DNA from: Fimenecus sp045613585
Lineage (GTDB): Bacteria > Bacillota > Clostridia > Oscillospirales > Acutalibacteraceae
DNA: 50,606 nucleotides
Assembly (NCBI GenBank): GCA_045613585.1
Contig: JAZLBG010000060.1
Location: forward strand, 1-50,606
Direction of reading: 5' to 3'
Positions 8,101 through 16,350 of this stretch are shown in pieces. Within the stretch, counting starts at the first letter, position 1. Each line of letters opens with the position of its first letter. Made by a program: the position numbers and the translations under genes. The notes below the pieces were generated by a model. It was given only the letters and a program-made list of their open reading frames with translations, did not search any database and was not told the DNA's origin.

Positions 8101-8280
8101 ATGGATAACAAAAATGTAGCAAAGGCGATTGGTGCAGGTATGCTTGCTGGTACAGCAGCTATGGCGGTGACAAATTCAATGTCAAATACTAAAACAAAAA
8201 AGAAGATGAAGAAAACTGCAAAAAAAGCTATGGATACAGTAACTAATGTAGTTGATAATGTTAATAAAATGATGAAATAA
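8101..8280 (+). CDS. 59-aa basic small protein with Gly/Ala-rich N-terminus
   Basis: An excellent ribosome binding site (AAAGGAGGAAG, 8087-8097) precedes an ATG at 8101 and a 59-codon frame. The product starts MDNKNVAKAIGAGMLAGTAA, a short glycine/alanine hydrophobic stretch, followed by a Lys/Met-rich segment (TKKKMKKTAKKAMDTV) and a C-terminal amphipathic stretch ending VDNVNKMMK. No family is recognised with confidence. It resembles small Gly-zipper plus basic-helix proteins that can associate with membranes or DNA. The deacetylase gene begins 10 bases after its stop, so it is probably the first gene of that operon and may be sporulation-linked (inference from position). Confidence 0.7.
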   Translation: MDNKNVAKAIGAGMLAGTAAMAVTNSMSNTKTKKKMKKTAKKAMDTVTNVVDNVNKMMK

Positions 8281-8290
8281 GTGAGCTATT

Positions 8291-9175
8291 ATGAAATATT
8301 TCATTAAAATAATATGCCTTGTTTTGTGTTTGTCAACGTTTAATTCATGTACGCAAAAAAGTGTTACTGAAATTGAAACTACAATAGATAATACAACCGA
8401 AAAAACAAGTGAAAGTCAAACAAAACTACCCGAAACAACAGTAACTCCCGAGCCAATGGCAGAAAAAAAGTTTTCTACTGAAAAAATTGCTCATAGTTAT
8501 GGCGTAGCAAAAAATGGTGTGGCAAATGAGATTTCAACAAACACACAAAAGTATTTTGAAATCAATAATTTCAATTCATTTTGTCTTGATACAAAATCGA
8601 AAGAAAAAGCACTGTACCTTACTTTTGACTGTGGTTATGAAAATGGTTATACTGGAAAAATTCTTGATACACTTAAAAATAAAAATGTAAATGCAGCATT
8701 TTTCTGTACTTTGCCACAGGTCAAAGAAAATCCAGAATTAATAAAAAGGATGATTGATGAAGGTCATATTGTGGGTAATCATTCAGTAACACATCCATCA
8801 TTTGCAGAAATCAGTACAGAACAAATGGTACAAGAAGTTAAAGGCATGGAAGATTATTTGCAAAATGAATTTAATTATAGTGAGCCTTATTTCAGATTCC
8901 CAAAAGGTGAGTATAACGAAGTTGCACTAAATCAACTTAATGAGTTGGGTTACACTTGTGTTTTCTGGTCATTAGCTTATGCAGACTGGGATTTGAACAA
9001 TCAAAAGGGTGAAGATTTCGCTTATGAGAAAGTAGTTTCAAGACTTCATCCGGGTGCAGTAATACTTTTGCATTCTGTTTCACCTGATAATGCAAACGCT
9101 TTAGGCAATATAATTGACGAGGCGAGAAAACAAGGATATGAATTTAAGTCGTTAAGAGATTATCAACAAAATTAG
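8291..9175 (+). CDS. pdaA: Polysaccharide deacetylase lipoprotein, PdaA-like
   Basis: The 294-aa exported protein starts with a signal peptide ending STFNSC, probably a lipoprotein cysteine at about residue 20, then a Thr/Glu-rich linker and a NodB-type deacetylase domain (about 105-285). Catalytic and metal residues are visible: D113 in LTFDCGYENG, and H164 and H168 in NHSVTHPSF. RFPKGEYNE and ILLHSVS supply later NodB motifs. The length, the TFDCGYENGYT form and the neighbouring spore genes match PdaA, which removes N-acetyl from muramic acid during formation of the muramic-delta-lactam of spore cortex. A vegetative peptidoglycan deacetylase role cannot be ruled out. Confidence 0.82.
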   Translation: MKYFIKIICLVLCLSTFNSCTQKSVTEIETTIDNTTEKTSESQTKLPETTVTPEPMAEKKFSTEKIAHSYGVAKNGVANEISTNTQKYFEINNFNSFCLDTKSKEKALYLTFDCGYENGYTGKILDTLKNKNVNAAFFCTLPQVKENPELIKRMIDEGHIVGNHSVTHPSFAEISTEQMVQEVKGMEDYLQNEFNYSEPYFRFPKGEYNEVALNQLNELGYTCVFWSLAYADWDLNNQKGEDFAYEKVVSRLHPGAVILLHSVSPDNANALGNIIDEARKQGYEFKSLRDYQQN

Positions 9176-9269
9176 CAAAATTTTTCAATAATAAAATCTG
9201 ATAAATGATTAAAACTACTACTGCAAACGCAATTGATATAAAAAATAATTTGATAAGGGGTGTATTATA

Positions 9270-9461
9270 ATGGCAAGTAAAAAGAACGTAGTTCCAGAAG
9301 CTCGTGAAGCTCTCAACCGTTTCAAGATGGAAGCTGCTTCTGAAGTAGGCGTAAATCTTAAGCAGGGCTACAACGGTGACCTTACTTCAAAGCAGGCAGG
9401 TTCAGTTGGCGGTCAGATGGTTAAAAAGATGATTAAGTCATACGAAGAAAATATGAAATAA
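9270..9461 (+). CDS. Small acid-soluble spore protein, alpha/beta type
   Basis: The 63-aa product matches alpha/beta-type SASPs, which coat and protect DNA in the dormant spore and are degraded by GPR. The two family segments are present: EAREALNRFKMEAASEVGV, containing the GPR cleavage-site region, and GYNGDLTSKQAGSVGGQMVKKMI. A strong ribosome binding site (AAGGGGTG) precedes the ATG. The codon choice is more GC-rich than that of the neighbours, as expected for a very highly expressed gene. A strong terminator follows. The expected sigma-G promoter was not clearly identifiable in 9176-9260. Confidence 0.95.
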   Translation: MASKKNVVPEAREALNRFKMEAASEVGVNLKQGYNGDLTSKQAGSVGGQMVKKMIKSYEENMK

Positions 9462-9480
9462 CCTATCTTAAAAATTAAAA

Positions 9481-9515
9481 GAGCCCGGTGGGAATACCTG
9501 CCGGGTTCTGTTTTT
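9481..9515 (+). terminator. Intrinsic terminator of the SASP gene
   Basis: GAGCCCGG and CCGGGTTC flank a short loop region (9481-9509) and are followed by TTTTT. The high GC content of the stem in AT-rich DNA makes this a strong rho-independent terminator. Confidence 0.88.
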
Positions 9516-9552
9516 AAGAATTAAAATAAATTAAAAAATATTAAAAAAACTC

Positions 9553-9581
9553 TTGGAAAATCCAACATAATGTTATATAAT
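9553..9581 (+). promoter_or_regulatory. hprK operon promoter
   Basis: TTGGAA (9553-9558) and TATAAT (9576-9581) are 17 bases apart, just after the SASP terminator and 38 bases before hprK. This probably drives the long co-directional hprK-murB-rapZ-whiA series. Confidence 0.65.
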
Positions 9582-9618
9582 ATATTAAATATTTTCATTA
9601 TAAGGGGAGGTAGGCGTT

Positions 9619-10587
9619 TTGGCTTCAAAATATTCAGTTTCTTTAGAGAAAATTATAAACGAATTTGGTCTTGAAACCATATATTTGCCTTGTGATGCAT
9701 CCGAACTTTCAATTACTTCTCAAGAGGTTAACAGACCAGGACTTTTACTTGCGGGTAATGATAAATACTTTGACCCTGCAAGAGTGCAGTATCTTGGCTT
9801 TTCAGAGTATGAATTTGTAAAATCATTTACAAAAGAAGAACAGCTCGAATGTATGGATAGACTTTTCAGCAAACAACCACCACTTGTAATGATTACAAGA
9901 AGTATGGAACCACTTGAGGGAATGGTTGATGCTGCTAAAAAATATAAAGTTCCAATTTTAAGAACGGCTGATGCAACATCTGCAAGTATGTCAACTCTTA
10001 TCTATTTCCTTGGTACAGCACTTGCACCTCGAATTACTCGCCATGGTGTACTTGTTGAGGTTTATGGTGAAGGCGTTCTTATAGTTGGTGATAGTGGTGT
10101 TGGTAAGAGCGAAACTGCTATTGAACTTATTAAGCGCGGTCATCGTCTTATTGCTGATGATGCAGTTGAAATCAGAAAAGCATCTGCAAAAACACTTGTA
10201 GGCTCCGCACCTGATAATATTCGTCATTTTATTGAACTTCGAGGAATAGGAATTATTAATGCTCGTCGTATTTTTGGTATGGGTGCTGTTAAACTTACAG
10301 AAAAAATCAATATGGTTATTCAACTTGAACCTTGGGACAGTACAAAAGTATATGACCGTATGGGTCTTGATAATGAATACATAACTATTATGGACGTTAA
10401 AATTCCATTAACAGTTGTACCTGTAAAACCAGGTCGAAACCTTGCAGTCATCATTGAGTGTGCTGCAATGAATAATAGACAAAAGAAAATGGGCTATAAT
10501 GCAGCTCGTGAACTTTTACATCATCTTGGTATGGATGAAGGTTATGAGCCAAAAGCAAAAGAAATTGATATTTGGCAAAATTATTAA
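9619..10587 (+). CDS. hprK: HPr kinase/phosphorylase
   Basis: HPrK/P phosphorylates and dephosphorylates HPr at Ser46, the control point of carbon catabolite repression in Firmicutes. The 322-aa length is typical. The N-terminal domain is followed by the catalytic domain with the P-loop GDSGVGKSE (about residues 157-165) and the HPrK signature region GRNLAVIIECAAMNNRQKKMG near residue 275. The start is TTG at 9619, preceded by GGGGAGG. It heads a run with murB, rapZ and whiA separated by 11-18 bases, indicating one operon linking carbon sensing with cell-wall precursor synthesis. Confidence 0.95.
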   Translation: MASKYSVSLEKIINEFGLETIYLPCDASELSITSQEVNRPGLLLAGNDKYFDPARVQYLGFSEYEFVKSFTKEEQLECMDRLFSKQPPLVMITRSMEPLEGMVDAAKKYKVPILRTADATSASMSTLIYFLGTALAPRITRHGVLVEVYGEGVLIVGDSGVGKSETAIELIKRGHRLIADDAVEIRKASAKTLVGSAPDNIRHFIELRGIGIINARRIFGMGAVKLTEKINMVIQLEPWDSTKVYDRMGLDNEYITIMDVKIPLTVVPVKPGRNLAVIIECAAMNNRQKKMGYNAARELLHHLGMDEGYEPKAKEIDIWQNY

Positions 10588-10605
10588 TTGAGAGAGGGTA
10601 TTTGA

Positions 10606-11511
10606 GTGTATAACGAAATCGCGTTATTTGCTGAAAAATGTGGTGCAACGGTTATTAAAGATGCACCAATGAAAAAATATACAAGTTTCAGATGTGGCGG
10701 TAATGCAAGTGTACTCGTTATACCTGATTCTGTTGATGCTCTTAAAAAAATAATTGATTTTTGTAATAAGCAGAATGTGAAACCATTAATTATTGGTAAT
10801 GGCTCAAATCTTTTAGTTACTGATAATGGTATAAATGGTGTAGTAATAAAAATTGGTTCTGAAATTTCAAAAATTGAGTTGCTTGATGAAACAACAATTC
10901 GTTGTGAAGCTGGTGCCTCACTTAAATCTCTTTGTATGTTTGCTCTTGAAAATTCACTTTCAGGTCTTGAATTTGCTTATGGTATTCCTGGCACTCTTGG
11001 TGGTGCAGTTTATATGAACGCTGGCGCTTATGGCGGAGAAATGAAAGATGTTCTCATTTATGCAACTCATATTGATTTAGATGGCAATATTGGTGAATTG
11101 TCACAGGCTGAATTAGATTTAAGATATCGCGGTAGTGCTTATGCAGATAATAACTTTACAATAGTTTCAGCAGTTATGAAACTAAAAAAAATAGATAAAG
11201 TAGTTATTAAAGAGGCTATGGATGACAACCTGCAAAAAAGAAAAGATAAACAACCACTTGAATATGGTAGTGCAGGTAGCACTTTCAAACGTCCAACAGG
11301 ATATTTTGCAGGGGCTCTTATTGAACAAAGCGGACTAAAAGGTTATACTGTAGGCGGTGCTCAAGTCAGTGAAAAACATGCAGGTTTTGTTATTAATAAA
11401 AATAACGCAACAGCAACTGATGTTATAAATCTTATTAGAGATGTTCAGAAGATTGTCTATGATAAGTTTGGCGTAATGCTTGAAACAGAAGTTAAAATTA
11501 TAGGAGAGTAG
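10606..11511 (+). CDS. murB: UDP-N-acetylenolpyruvoylglucosamine reductase
   Basis: MurB reduces UDP-GlcNAc-enolpyruvate to UDP-MurNAc in the cytoplasm using FAD and NADPH. The 301-aa product shows the FAD-binding PCMH segments: TSFRCGGNASVLVIP, IIGNGSNLLVTDNGINGVVI and FAYGIPGTLGGAVYMNAGAYGGE. The catalytic region includes YGSAGSTFKRP, with the active-site Ser, and LETEVKIIGE at the end. The form is the short type IIb MurB. The start is GTG at 10606, with AGAGAGGG upstream. Confidence 0.96.
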   Translation: MYNEIALFAEKCGATVIKDAPMKKYTSFRCGGNASVLVIPDSVDALKKIIDFCNKQNVKPLIIGNGSNLLVTDNGINGVVIKIGSEISKIELLDETTIRCEAGASLKSLCMFALENSLSGLEFAYGIPGTLGGAVYMNAGAYGGEMKDVLIYATHIDLDGNIGELSQAELDLRYRGSAYADNNFTIVSAVMKLKKIDKVVIKEAMDDNLQKRKDKQPLEYGSAGSTFKRPTGYFAGALIEQSGLKGYTVGGAQVSEKHAGFVINKNNATATDVINLIRDVQKIVYDKFGVMLETEVKIIGE

Positions 11512-11522
11512 GGGGAGTAAAA

Positions 11523-12383
11523 ATGCAACTTGTTATTGTAACAGGTATGTCTGGCGCAGGTAAATCAAGAGTTATTGATAATCTTGAAGATATTGGATTT
11601 TTCTGCGTTGATAATATGACACCAAAACTTATTCCTACATTTGTTCAACTCCTTAAAGATTCTTCTGAAGTGCGTGAAAAAATTGCAATAGTTGCCGATA
11701 TTCGTCTTGGTGGCGCGTTTGCAGACTTATTTAATGCGATTGAAGAATTGAAAAATATTGATTGTAATTTGAAAATTTTGTTTATAGATGCAGATAATGA
11801 TGTGATTTTAAGACGTTATCAAGAAACTCGCAGAAAGCATCCGTTACTTAATTATAATGATTCACATAATTTACAAGATATTATTGTAAAAGAGCGCGAA
11901 ATTCTTAAAAAAGCAAGAGATATTGCAGATTATGTAATTGATACTTCACTTATATCACCGGCGCAGTTAAAAGAGCGTGTTGCAAAACTTTTTGTTGAAG
12001 ATATTTCTGCAACACTTAAGGTTAATGTTGTATCGTTTGGATTTAAGTATGGTGCACCAAAAGACTCTGACTTAGTGTTTGATGTGCGTTGTTTACCAAA
12101 TCCGTTTTATGTACCTGAACTTAAACACCATACCGGTTTAGAAAAACCTGTGCGTGATTATGTTATGAGTTTTGAAGAATCTCAAGGATTAGAACCAAAA
12201 TTGCTTGAACTTATTAACTATCTTGTTCCTCTTTACAGAACAGAAGGTAAGAGCCAGGTAACAATTTCTGTAGGTTGTACAGGTGGTAAACATCGCTCTG
12301 TAGTATTTGCGGAAACAATATATAATTCAATTAAAGAAAAAGGATTCAGTGTTTCAGTTTATCATAGAGATATTACAAGATAA
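11523..12383 (+). CDS. rapZ: RNase adapter protein RapZ (YvcJ family)
   Basis: The 286-aa nucleotide-binding protein carries an N-terminal P-loop (VTGMSGAGKS, residues 5-14) and the C-terminal domain with VVSFGFKYGAPKDSDLVFDVRCLPNPFY and ISVGCTGGKHRSV. In E. coli RapZ delivers sRNA GlmZ to RNase E to control GlmS. In Firmicutes YvcJ hydrolyses GTP and its target is less clear. It lies 11 bases after murB and 12 before whiA. The yvcK gene that usually separates rapZ and whiA in Bacilli and many Clostridia is absent here. Confidence 0.95.
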   Translation: MQLVIVTGMSGAGKSRVIDNLEDIGFFCVDNMTPKLIPTFVQLLKDSSEVREKIAIVADIRLGGAFADLFNAIEELKNIDCNLKILFIDADNDVILRRYQETRRKHPLLNYNDSHNLQDIIVKEREILKKARDIADYVIDTSLISPAQLKERVAKLFVEDISATLKVNVVSFGFKYGAPKDSDLVFDVRCLPNPFYVPELKHHTGLEKPVRDYVMSFEESQGLEPKLLELINYLVPLYRTEGKSQVTISVGCTGGKHRSVVFAETIYNSIKEKGFSVSVYHRDITR

Positions 12384-12395
12384 AGGATTTTTAAT

Positions 12396-13298
12396 ATGTC
12401 ATTTTCAGCAAATGTAAAAAATGAAATATTATGTGCAGAGGTTGAGAACGATTGTTGTCGTCATGCTTTTGCATATGGAATGATGCTTTTTTCAAGAGCG
12501 TTTTCGTCTTATGATATGTCTATACTTACTGAAAATAGTGGAGTTGCCGAGAAATATTTTGACCTTATGAAAACGGTTTGTAAGGTTAATCCTAAATTTG
12601 TTAAAACTGAAGCAGGTAAAATTAAGGTTGACATTACAAACGAAGATGAAAGATATAAGGTACTTGATAGCTTTGGTTATGATAAAAAAAGTACAGCGTC
12701 AAGATTGAATTGGGCAAACTTTTCTGACGAGTGTTGTAAAACCGCTTTTTTGAAGGGCGTGTTTCTTACTTGTGGTACAGTTAATGACCCTAATAAGAGC
12801 TATCATTTAGAATTTGTAGTTCCATATCTCAACTTAAGTAAAGATTTAAAGCTTTTTATAAATGATTATGACCAGTTGTCAGTAAAGCCACGTAGCATTG
12901 TTAGAAATTCTAACCACGTTATTTATTTTAAAGATAGTGAAGCTATTGAAGATATACTAACTGTTATGGGTGCTGTGAATTCGTCGTTAGAAATTATGGG
13001 CGTAAAAATGTATAAAGATATGCGCAATAATGTTAATCGCAAGTTGAATTTTGAAAATGCAAATCTTGATAAAACACTTGATGCATCTACAAAACAGATT
13101 GACGCTATTTTACATATTAAAAATACCGTAGGTCTTTCATATTTGTCAGAAGATTTGCGCGAAATAGCAGAGTTGAGATATGAAAATCCTGATATGTCAT
13201 TACGTGAATTAGGTGATTTGTTAAGAACTCCTTTGTCGCGTTCAGGTGTGAATCACAGACTTTCAAAAATATGCAGTATTGCTAAACAGATTAAATAA
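12396..13298 (+). CDS. whiA: DNA-binding protein WhiA
   Basis: WhiA combines a LAGLIDADG-like N-terminal domain (without nuclease residues) with a C-terminal helix-turn-helix. The 300-aa product starts MSFSANVKNEIL, the typical beginning. It contains FLKGVFLTCGTVNDPNKSYHLEF in the N-terminal fold and ends with the HTH segment LREIAELRYENPDMSLRELG...SRSGVNHRLSKI. In Bacillus it affects chromosome segregation and cell division; in Streptomyces it triggers sporulation septation. It closes the hprK-murB-rapZ-whiA cluster. Confidence 0.95.
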   Translation: MSFSANVKNEILCAEVENDCCRHAFAYGMMLFSRAFSSYDMSILTENSGVAEKYFDLMKTVCKVNPKFVKTEAGKIKVDITNEDERYKVLDSFGYDKKSTASRLNWANFSDECCKTAFLKGVFLTCGTVNDPNKSYHLEFVVPYLNLSKDLKLFINDYDQLSVKPRSIVRNSNHVIYFKDSEAIEDILTVMGAVNSSLEIMGVKMYKDMRNNVNRKLNFENANLDKTLDASTKQIDAILHIKNTVGLSYLSEDLREIAELRYENPDMSLRELGDLLRTPLSRSGVNHRLSKICSIAKQIK

Positions 13299-13323
13299 AA
13301 ATTAGGATGATAGGGTGAAAAAT

Positions 13324-13917
13324 ATGAGAAAAGCAGAAGATTTTTTAATTTCATTTGAAACATCAGAATATGCAGATAAAGATGGAAAAAAATCATGGAG
13401 ATTTATCTATGATTGGCTTGATTCTTTTATTTATGCAATTATTCTTATTTTAATTATATTTGCATTTTTCTTTAGAATTGTAGGCGTAAATGGTGATTCA
13501 ATGAATCCTACTCTTAAAAATGGTGATTGGCTTACTGTAAGTGCTATTACAAGTGAAGTGAAGACTGGTGATATTGTTGTAGTTACTCAACCAAATTCAC
13601 TTAACGAGCCTCTTATTAAACGAGTTATTGCTAAAGGCGGAGATACAATAAACATTGACTTTATTGAGGGTGTTATCACTGTTAATGGCATTACATTATA
13701 TGAACCATATATTGCAGAAAAAACTGAAGTTATGGGTGATTATGTTTATCCTTTAGAAGTACCAGAAGGCTATGTATTTGTAATGGGTGACAATAGAAAT
13801 GATTCACTTGATAGTCGTTTCAGAGCTATTGGTCTTATTGATGAACGATATATTTTAGGGGTTGCAAATGCAAGAATTTTCCCATTTGGTGATTGGAATA
13901 TAAATGATGAAAAATAA
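13324..13917 (+). CDS. lepB: Signal peptidase I, first tandem copy
   Basis: This type I signal peptidase cleaves Sec/Tat signal peptides at the outer face of the membrane. The 197-aa product has a cytoplasmic N-terminus, one membrane helix (about 35-60) and the catalytic motifs GDSMNPTLKNGD (Ser nucleophile), LIKRVIAKGGD (Lys general base) and VMGDNRNDSLDSR. I chose the ATG at 13324, preceded by AGGGTGA; a GTG nine bases upstream is an alternative. It overlaps the second copy by 14 bases. Its N-terminal cytoplasmic extension of about 30 residues is longer than that of the second copy. Confidence 0.93.
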   Translation: MRKAEDFLISFETSEYADKDGKKSWRFIYDWLDSFIYAIILILIIFAFFFRIVGVNGDSMNPTLKNGDWLTVSAITSEVKTGDIVVVTQPNSLNEPLIKRVIAKGGDTINIDFIEGVITVNGITLYEPYIAEKTEVMGDYVYPLEVPEGYVFVMGDNRNDSLDSRFRAIGLIDERYILGVANARIFPFGDWNINDEK

Positions 13918-14437
13918 AAATGTGAAACTTGAAACAACATATGAAATAGCATCTATATTACTGACTGCTGTGTTAGCGGTCGGTATTATATTTACATTCT
14001 TTTTTAAGATGTCAACTGTTTCAGGGCAGTCAATGGAGAATACGTTGCGTAATGGTGATAACCTTCTAATTACATCAATTACGCCAGAAATTAAAGCTGG
14101 TGATATCGTTGTGATTTCACAACCTAATGGTTATGAGAAAGTGCTTATAAAAAGAGTTATTGCCGTTGGTGGGCAAACTATATCGTTTGACAGTAAAACG
14201 GGAAAAACAATAATAGATGGTAAAATTATCGATGAACCATATATTAAAGAAAAAGCAAAATATACTTATTCAATGAGTAAAACATATACCGTACCAAAAG
14301 GTAAAATATTTGTAATGGGTGATAATCGTAATAATTCTGCAGATAGTCGTGATGCTGCAGTAGGTATGATTGATGAAGATTATGTTATGGGTAAAGTAAT
14401 ATATAGATTAGGTGATACCAGTTTGTTTAATTCGTAG
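13904..14437 (+). CDS. lepB: Signal peptidase I, second tandem copy
   Basis: This 177-aa paralogue starts inside the end of the first signal peptidase gene (14-base overlap, translational coupling likely). It has one N-terminal membrane helix (about 13-35) and the catalytic elements SGQSMENTLRNGD (Ser), LIKRVIAVGGQ (Lys) and VMGDNRNNSADSRD. Similarity across the catalytic blocks points to an old tandem duplication, although the sequences have diverged substantially. Different substrate ranges are likely. Two ATG codons occur in a row at 13904 and 13907; either could be used. Confidence 0.92.
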   Translation: MMKNKNVKLETTYEIASILLTAVLAVGIIFTFFFKMSTVSGQSMENTLRNGDNLLITSITPEIKAGDIVVISQPNGYEKVLIKRVIAVGGQTISFDSKTGKTIIDGKIIDEPYIKEKAKYTYSMSKTYTVPKGKIFVMGDNRNNSADSRDAAVGMIDEDYVMGKVIYRLGDTSLFNS

Positions 14438-14453
14438 TTAAAGGAGTCTAAAA

Positions 14454-15320
14454 ATGGCTGATAATCAAAAACAGATAGTTCAATGGTTTCCTGGTCATAT
14501 GGCAAAAACCCGTCGTCTTATTAAAGAGAGTTTATCTCTTGTTGATGGTGTAACGGAAATTATTGATGCAAGAATACCATATAGCAGTTCTAACCCTGAA
14601 TTAGAAGAATTAATTAACAATAAACCAAGAATTGTTTTACTTAATAAATGCGATTTGGCAGATAAAGAAACAACTAATCAGTGGGTTGAACATTATAAGA
14701 AAAAGGGTGTTCGTGCAATACCAGTTGATTGTAGAACCGGTAAAGGTCTTAATAACTATATTGTTGCAGTTCGCGAAGTTTTGAAAGATATTATAAAAAA
14801 GAACGAAGATAGAGGAATGCCTGGTAAAGCGTTACGAATAATGGTTGTGGGTATTCCTAACACTGGAAAATCATCATTTATCAATAGAATGGCTGGTGCT
14901 GCAAAAGCTAAAGTAGCAGATAAGGCTGGTGTTACAAGGCATAATCAATGGTTCAATATCGGTAACGGAATAGAACTTCTTGACACACCAGGTGTTTTAT
15001 GGCCTAAGTTTGATGACCCACAGGTGGGGGATAGACTTGCTTTTATTGGCTCTGTCAAAGATGAAATATTAGATGCAGAAACTCTTGCAATAAGACTTTT
15101 AGAAGTAATGAAAAATGATTATCCTGAAAGACTTGCAGAAAGATATAAAATTGCAGATTTTACAAATAAAGAGGCTTGGGAAGTTCTCGAAATGATTGGT
15201 AAAAAACGTGGTATGATGATTAAGGGTGGCGAAATTGACTACGAAAGGGCATCAGTTATGTTGCTTGACGAATATCGTGGTGGAAAACTTGGCACTATTT
15301 CTCTTGAAAAACCGGAGTAA
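14454..15320 (+). CDS. rbgA: Ribosome biogenesis GTPase RbgA (YlqF)
   Basis: RbgA is a circularly permuted GTPase needed for late assembly of the 50S subunit. The order of motifs shows the permutation: G4 (LNKCDLAD) near residue 65 comes before G1 (GIPNTGKSSF) near residue 133 and G3 (DTPGVLWP) near residue 178. The N-terminus has the family WFPGHMAKTRR. The C-terminal ANTAR-like RNA-binding segment is present. At 288 aa it is full length. It sits directly before rnhB (3-base gap), as in Bacillus. Confidence 0.95.
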   Translation: MADNQKQIVQWFPGHMAKTRRLIKESLSLVDGVTEIIDARIPYSSSNPELEELINNKPRIVLLNKCDLADKETTNQWVEHYKKKGVRAIPVDCRTGKGLNNYIVAVREVLKDIIKKNEDRGMPGKALRIMVVGIPNTGKSSFINRMAGAAKAKVADKAGVTRHNQWFNIGNGIELLDTPGVLWPKFDDPQVGDRLAFIGSVKDEILDAETLAIRLLEVMKNDYPERLAERYKIADFTNKEAWEVLEMIGKKRGMMIKGGEIDYERASVMLLDEYRGGKLGTISLEKPE

Positions 15321-15323
15321 GAT

Positions 15324-15929
15324 ATGGATTATTTGTTTGAAGAAAACGCTATAAATGCAGGTTATAAAGTGGTTTGTGGTATTGATGAAGCAGGCCGTGG
15401 ACCATTAGCAGGACCTGTGCATGCTGCTGCAGTAATTTTGCCAATAGGTCTTGAAATTGAAGGCCTTAATGATTCTAAAAAGTTGAGCGAGAAAAAACGT
15501 GAACAACTTTTTGATGTAATCTGTGAAAAAGCAATTGATTATTCAATAGGCGTTGCAACTGAAAAAGAAATTGATGAAATCAATATTCTTAATGCTACGT
15601 TTCTTGCTATGCATAGAGCAGTTGAAGGTTTGAAAATAAGACCCGATTATGCATTGATTGATGGTAATCAATACCCTAGAATTCCTTTTGTTACTGAAGA
15701 AACTGTTGTTAAAGGTGATGCTAAAAGTATGTCAATTGCTGCTGCATCAATACTTGCAAAAGTAAGTCGTGACCGTTTTATGTTAGATAAAACAAATGAA
15801 TTTCCACAATATGAATTTGAAAAGCATAAAGGTTATGGCACAAAACTTCATTATGAGAAAATTCGTGAATTTGGTCCGTCACCAATACATAGAATGTCAT
15901 TTCTTAAAAAGTTTTATGGTGAAAAGTGA
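15324..15929 (+). CDS. rnhB: Ribonuclease HII
   Basis: RNase HII removes ribonucleotides and RNA-DNA junctions in duplex DNA. The 201-aa enzyme has the active-site start CGIDEAGRGPLAGPV (Asp and Glu), LNDSKKLSEKKRE, IDGN with the third Asp in YALIDGNQ, and AAASILAKVSRDR. Neighbours are rbgA (3 bases before) and yraN (stop and start overlapping as TGATG), a classic tight operon. Confidence 0.96.
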   Translation: MDYLFEENAINAGYKVVCGIDEAGRGPLAGPVHAAAVILPIGLEIEGLNDSKKLSEKKREQLFDVICEKAIDYSIGVATEKEIDEINILNATFLAMHRAVEGLKIRPDYALIDGNQYPRIPFVTEETVVKGDAKSMSIAAASILAKVSRDRFMLDKTNEFPQYEFEKHKGYGTKLHYEKIREFGPSPIHRMSFLKKFYGEK

Positions 15930-16294
15930 TGAATTCAAATCTGTTAGGCGATTATGGTGAAATAATTGCATCAAGGTATCTCCGAAAACACGGTTACTTT
16001 ATTGTTTCGGCTAATTATTCTTGTCGATTAGGTGAAATAGATTTAATTGCTGAAGATAAAAAGTATATTTGCTTTGTAGAAGTAAAAACACGAAGCGAAA
16101 ATATGAAGTATGCACCTGCTGATGCAGTTGATATAATGAAACGTAACAAAATTATTGCATCTTCCCAGCTGTTTTTGAAAGATTATGAGTTAAAAAGACA
16201 ACCTCGTTATGATATTATTGAAGTGTATTTTGAAAATGATGAACCAGTCAGGCTCAATCATATTGAAAATGCTTTTGATTCAAATGCAAAGTAA
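15929..16294 (+). CDS. UPF0102 family protein YraN
   Basis: The 121-aa protein has the restriction-endonuclease-like fold of UPF0102. The nuclease-like motif is visible: GEIDLIAEDKKYICFVEVKTR (Glu, Asp, Glu-x-Lys) following LGDYGEIIASRYLRKHGY. Its cellular role is unsettled; a link with DNA uptake or recombination has been suggested for the family. I start at the ATG at 15929, which overlaps the rnhB stop; a GTG three bases earlier is less likely. Confidence 0.9.
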   Translation: MNSNLLGDYGEIIASRYLRKHGYFIVSANYSCRLGEIDLIAEDKKYICFVEVKTRSENMKYAPADAVDIMKRNKIIASSQLFLKDYELKRQPRYDIIEVYFENDEPVRLNHIENAFDSNAK

Positions 16295-16297
16295 TTA

Positions 16298-16326
16298 TTG
16301 AAAAACAAATTTTTATATGATAAAAT
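16298..16326 (+). promoter_or_regulatory. thrC promoter
   Basis: TTGAAA (16298-16303) and TAAAAT (16321-16326) are separated by 17 bases, 25 bases before the thrC start. The start site would be near 16333, giving a very short leader with no room for a riboswitch or T-box. Confidence 0.55.
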
Positions 16327-16350
16327 ACCACACGAAAAGGATGTGTTACT

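Noticed and set aside
9176..9269. Sigma-G promoter before the SASP gene
   Set aside because: I looked for TGAATA-type and CATnnTA-type elements with 17-18 base spacing and found no convincing pair, although the gene should be forespore-expressed.
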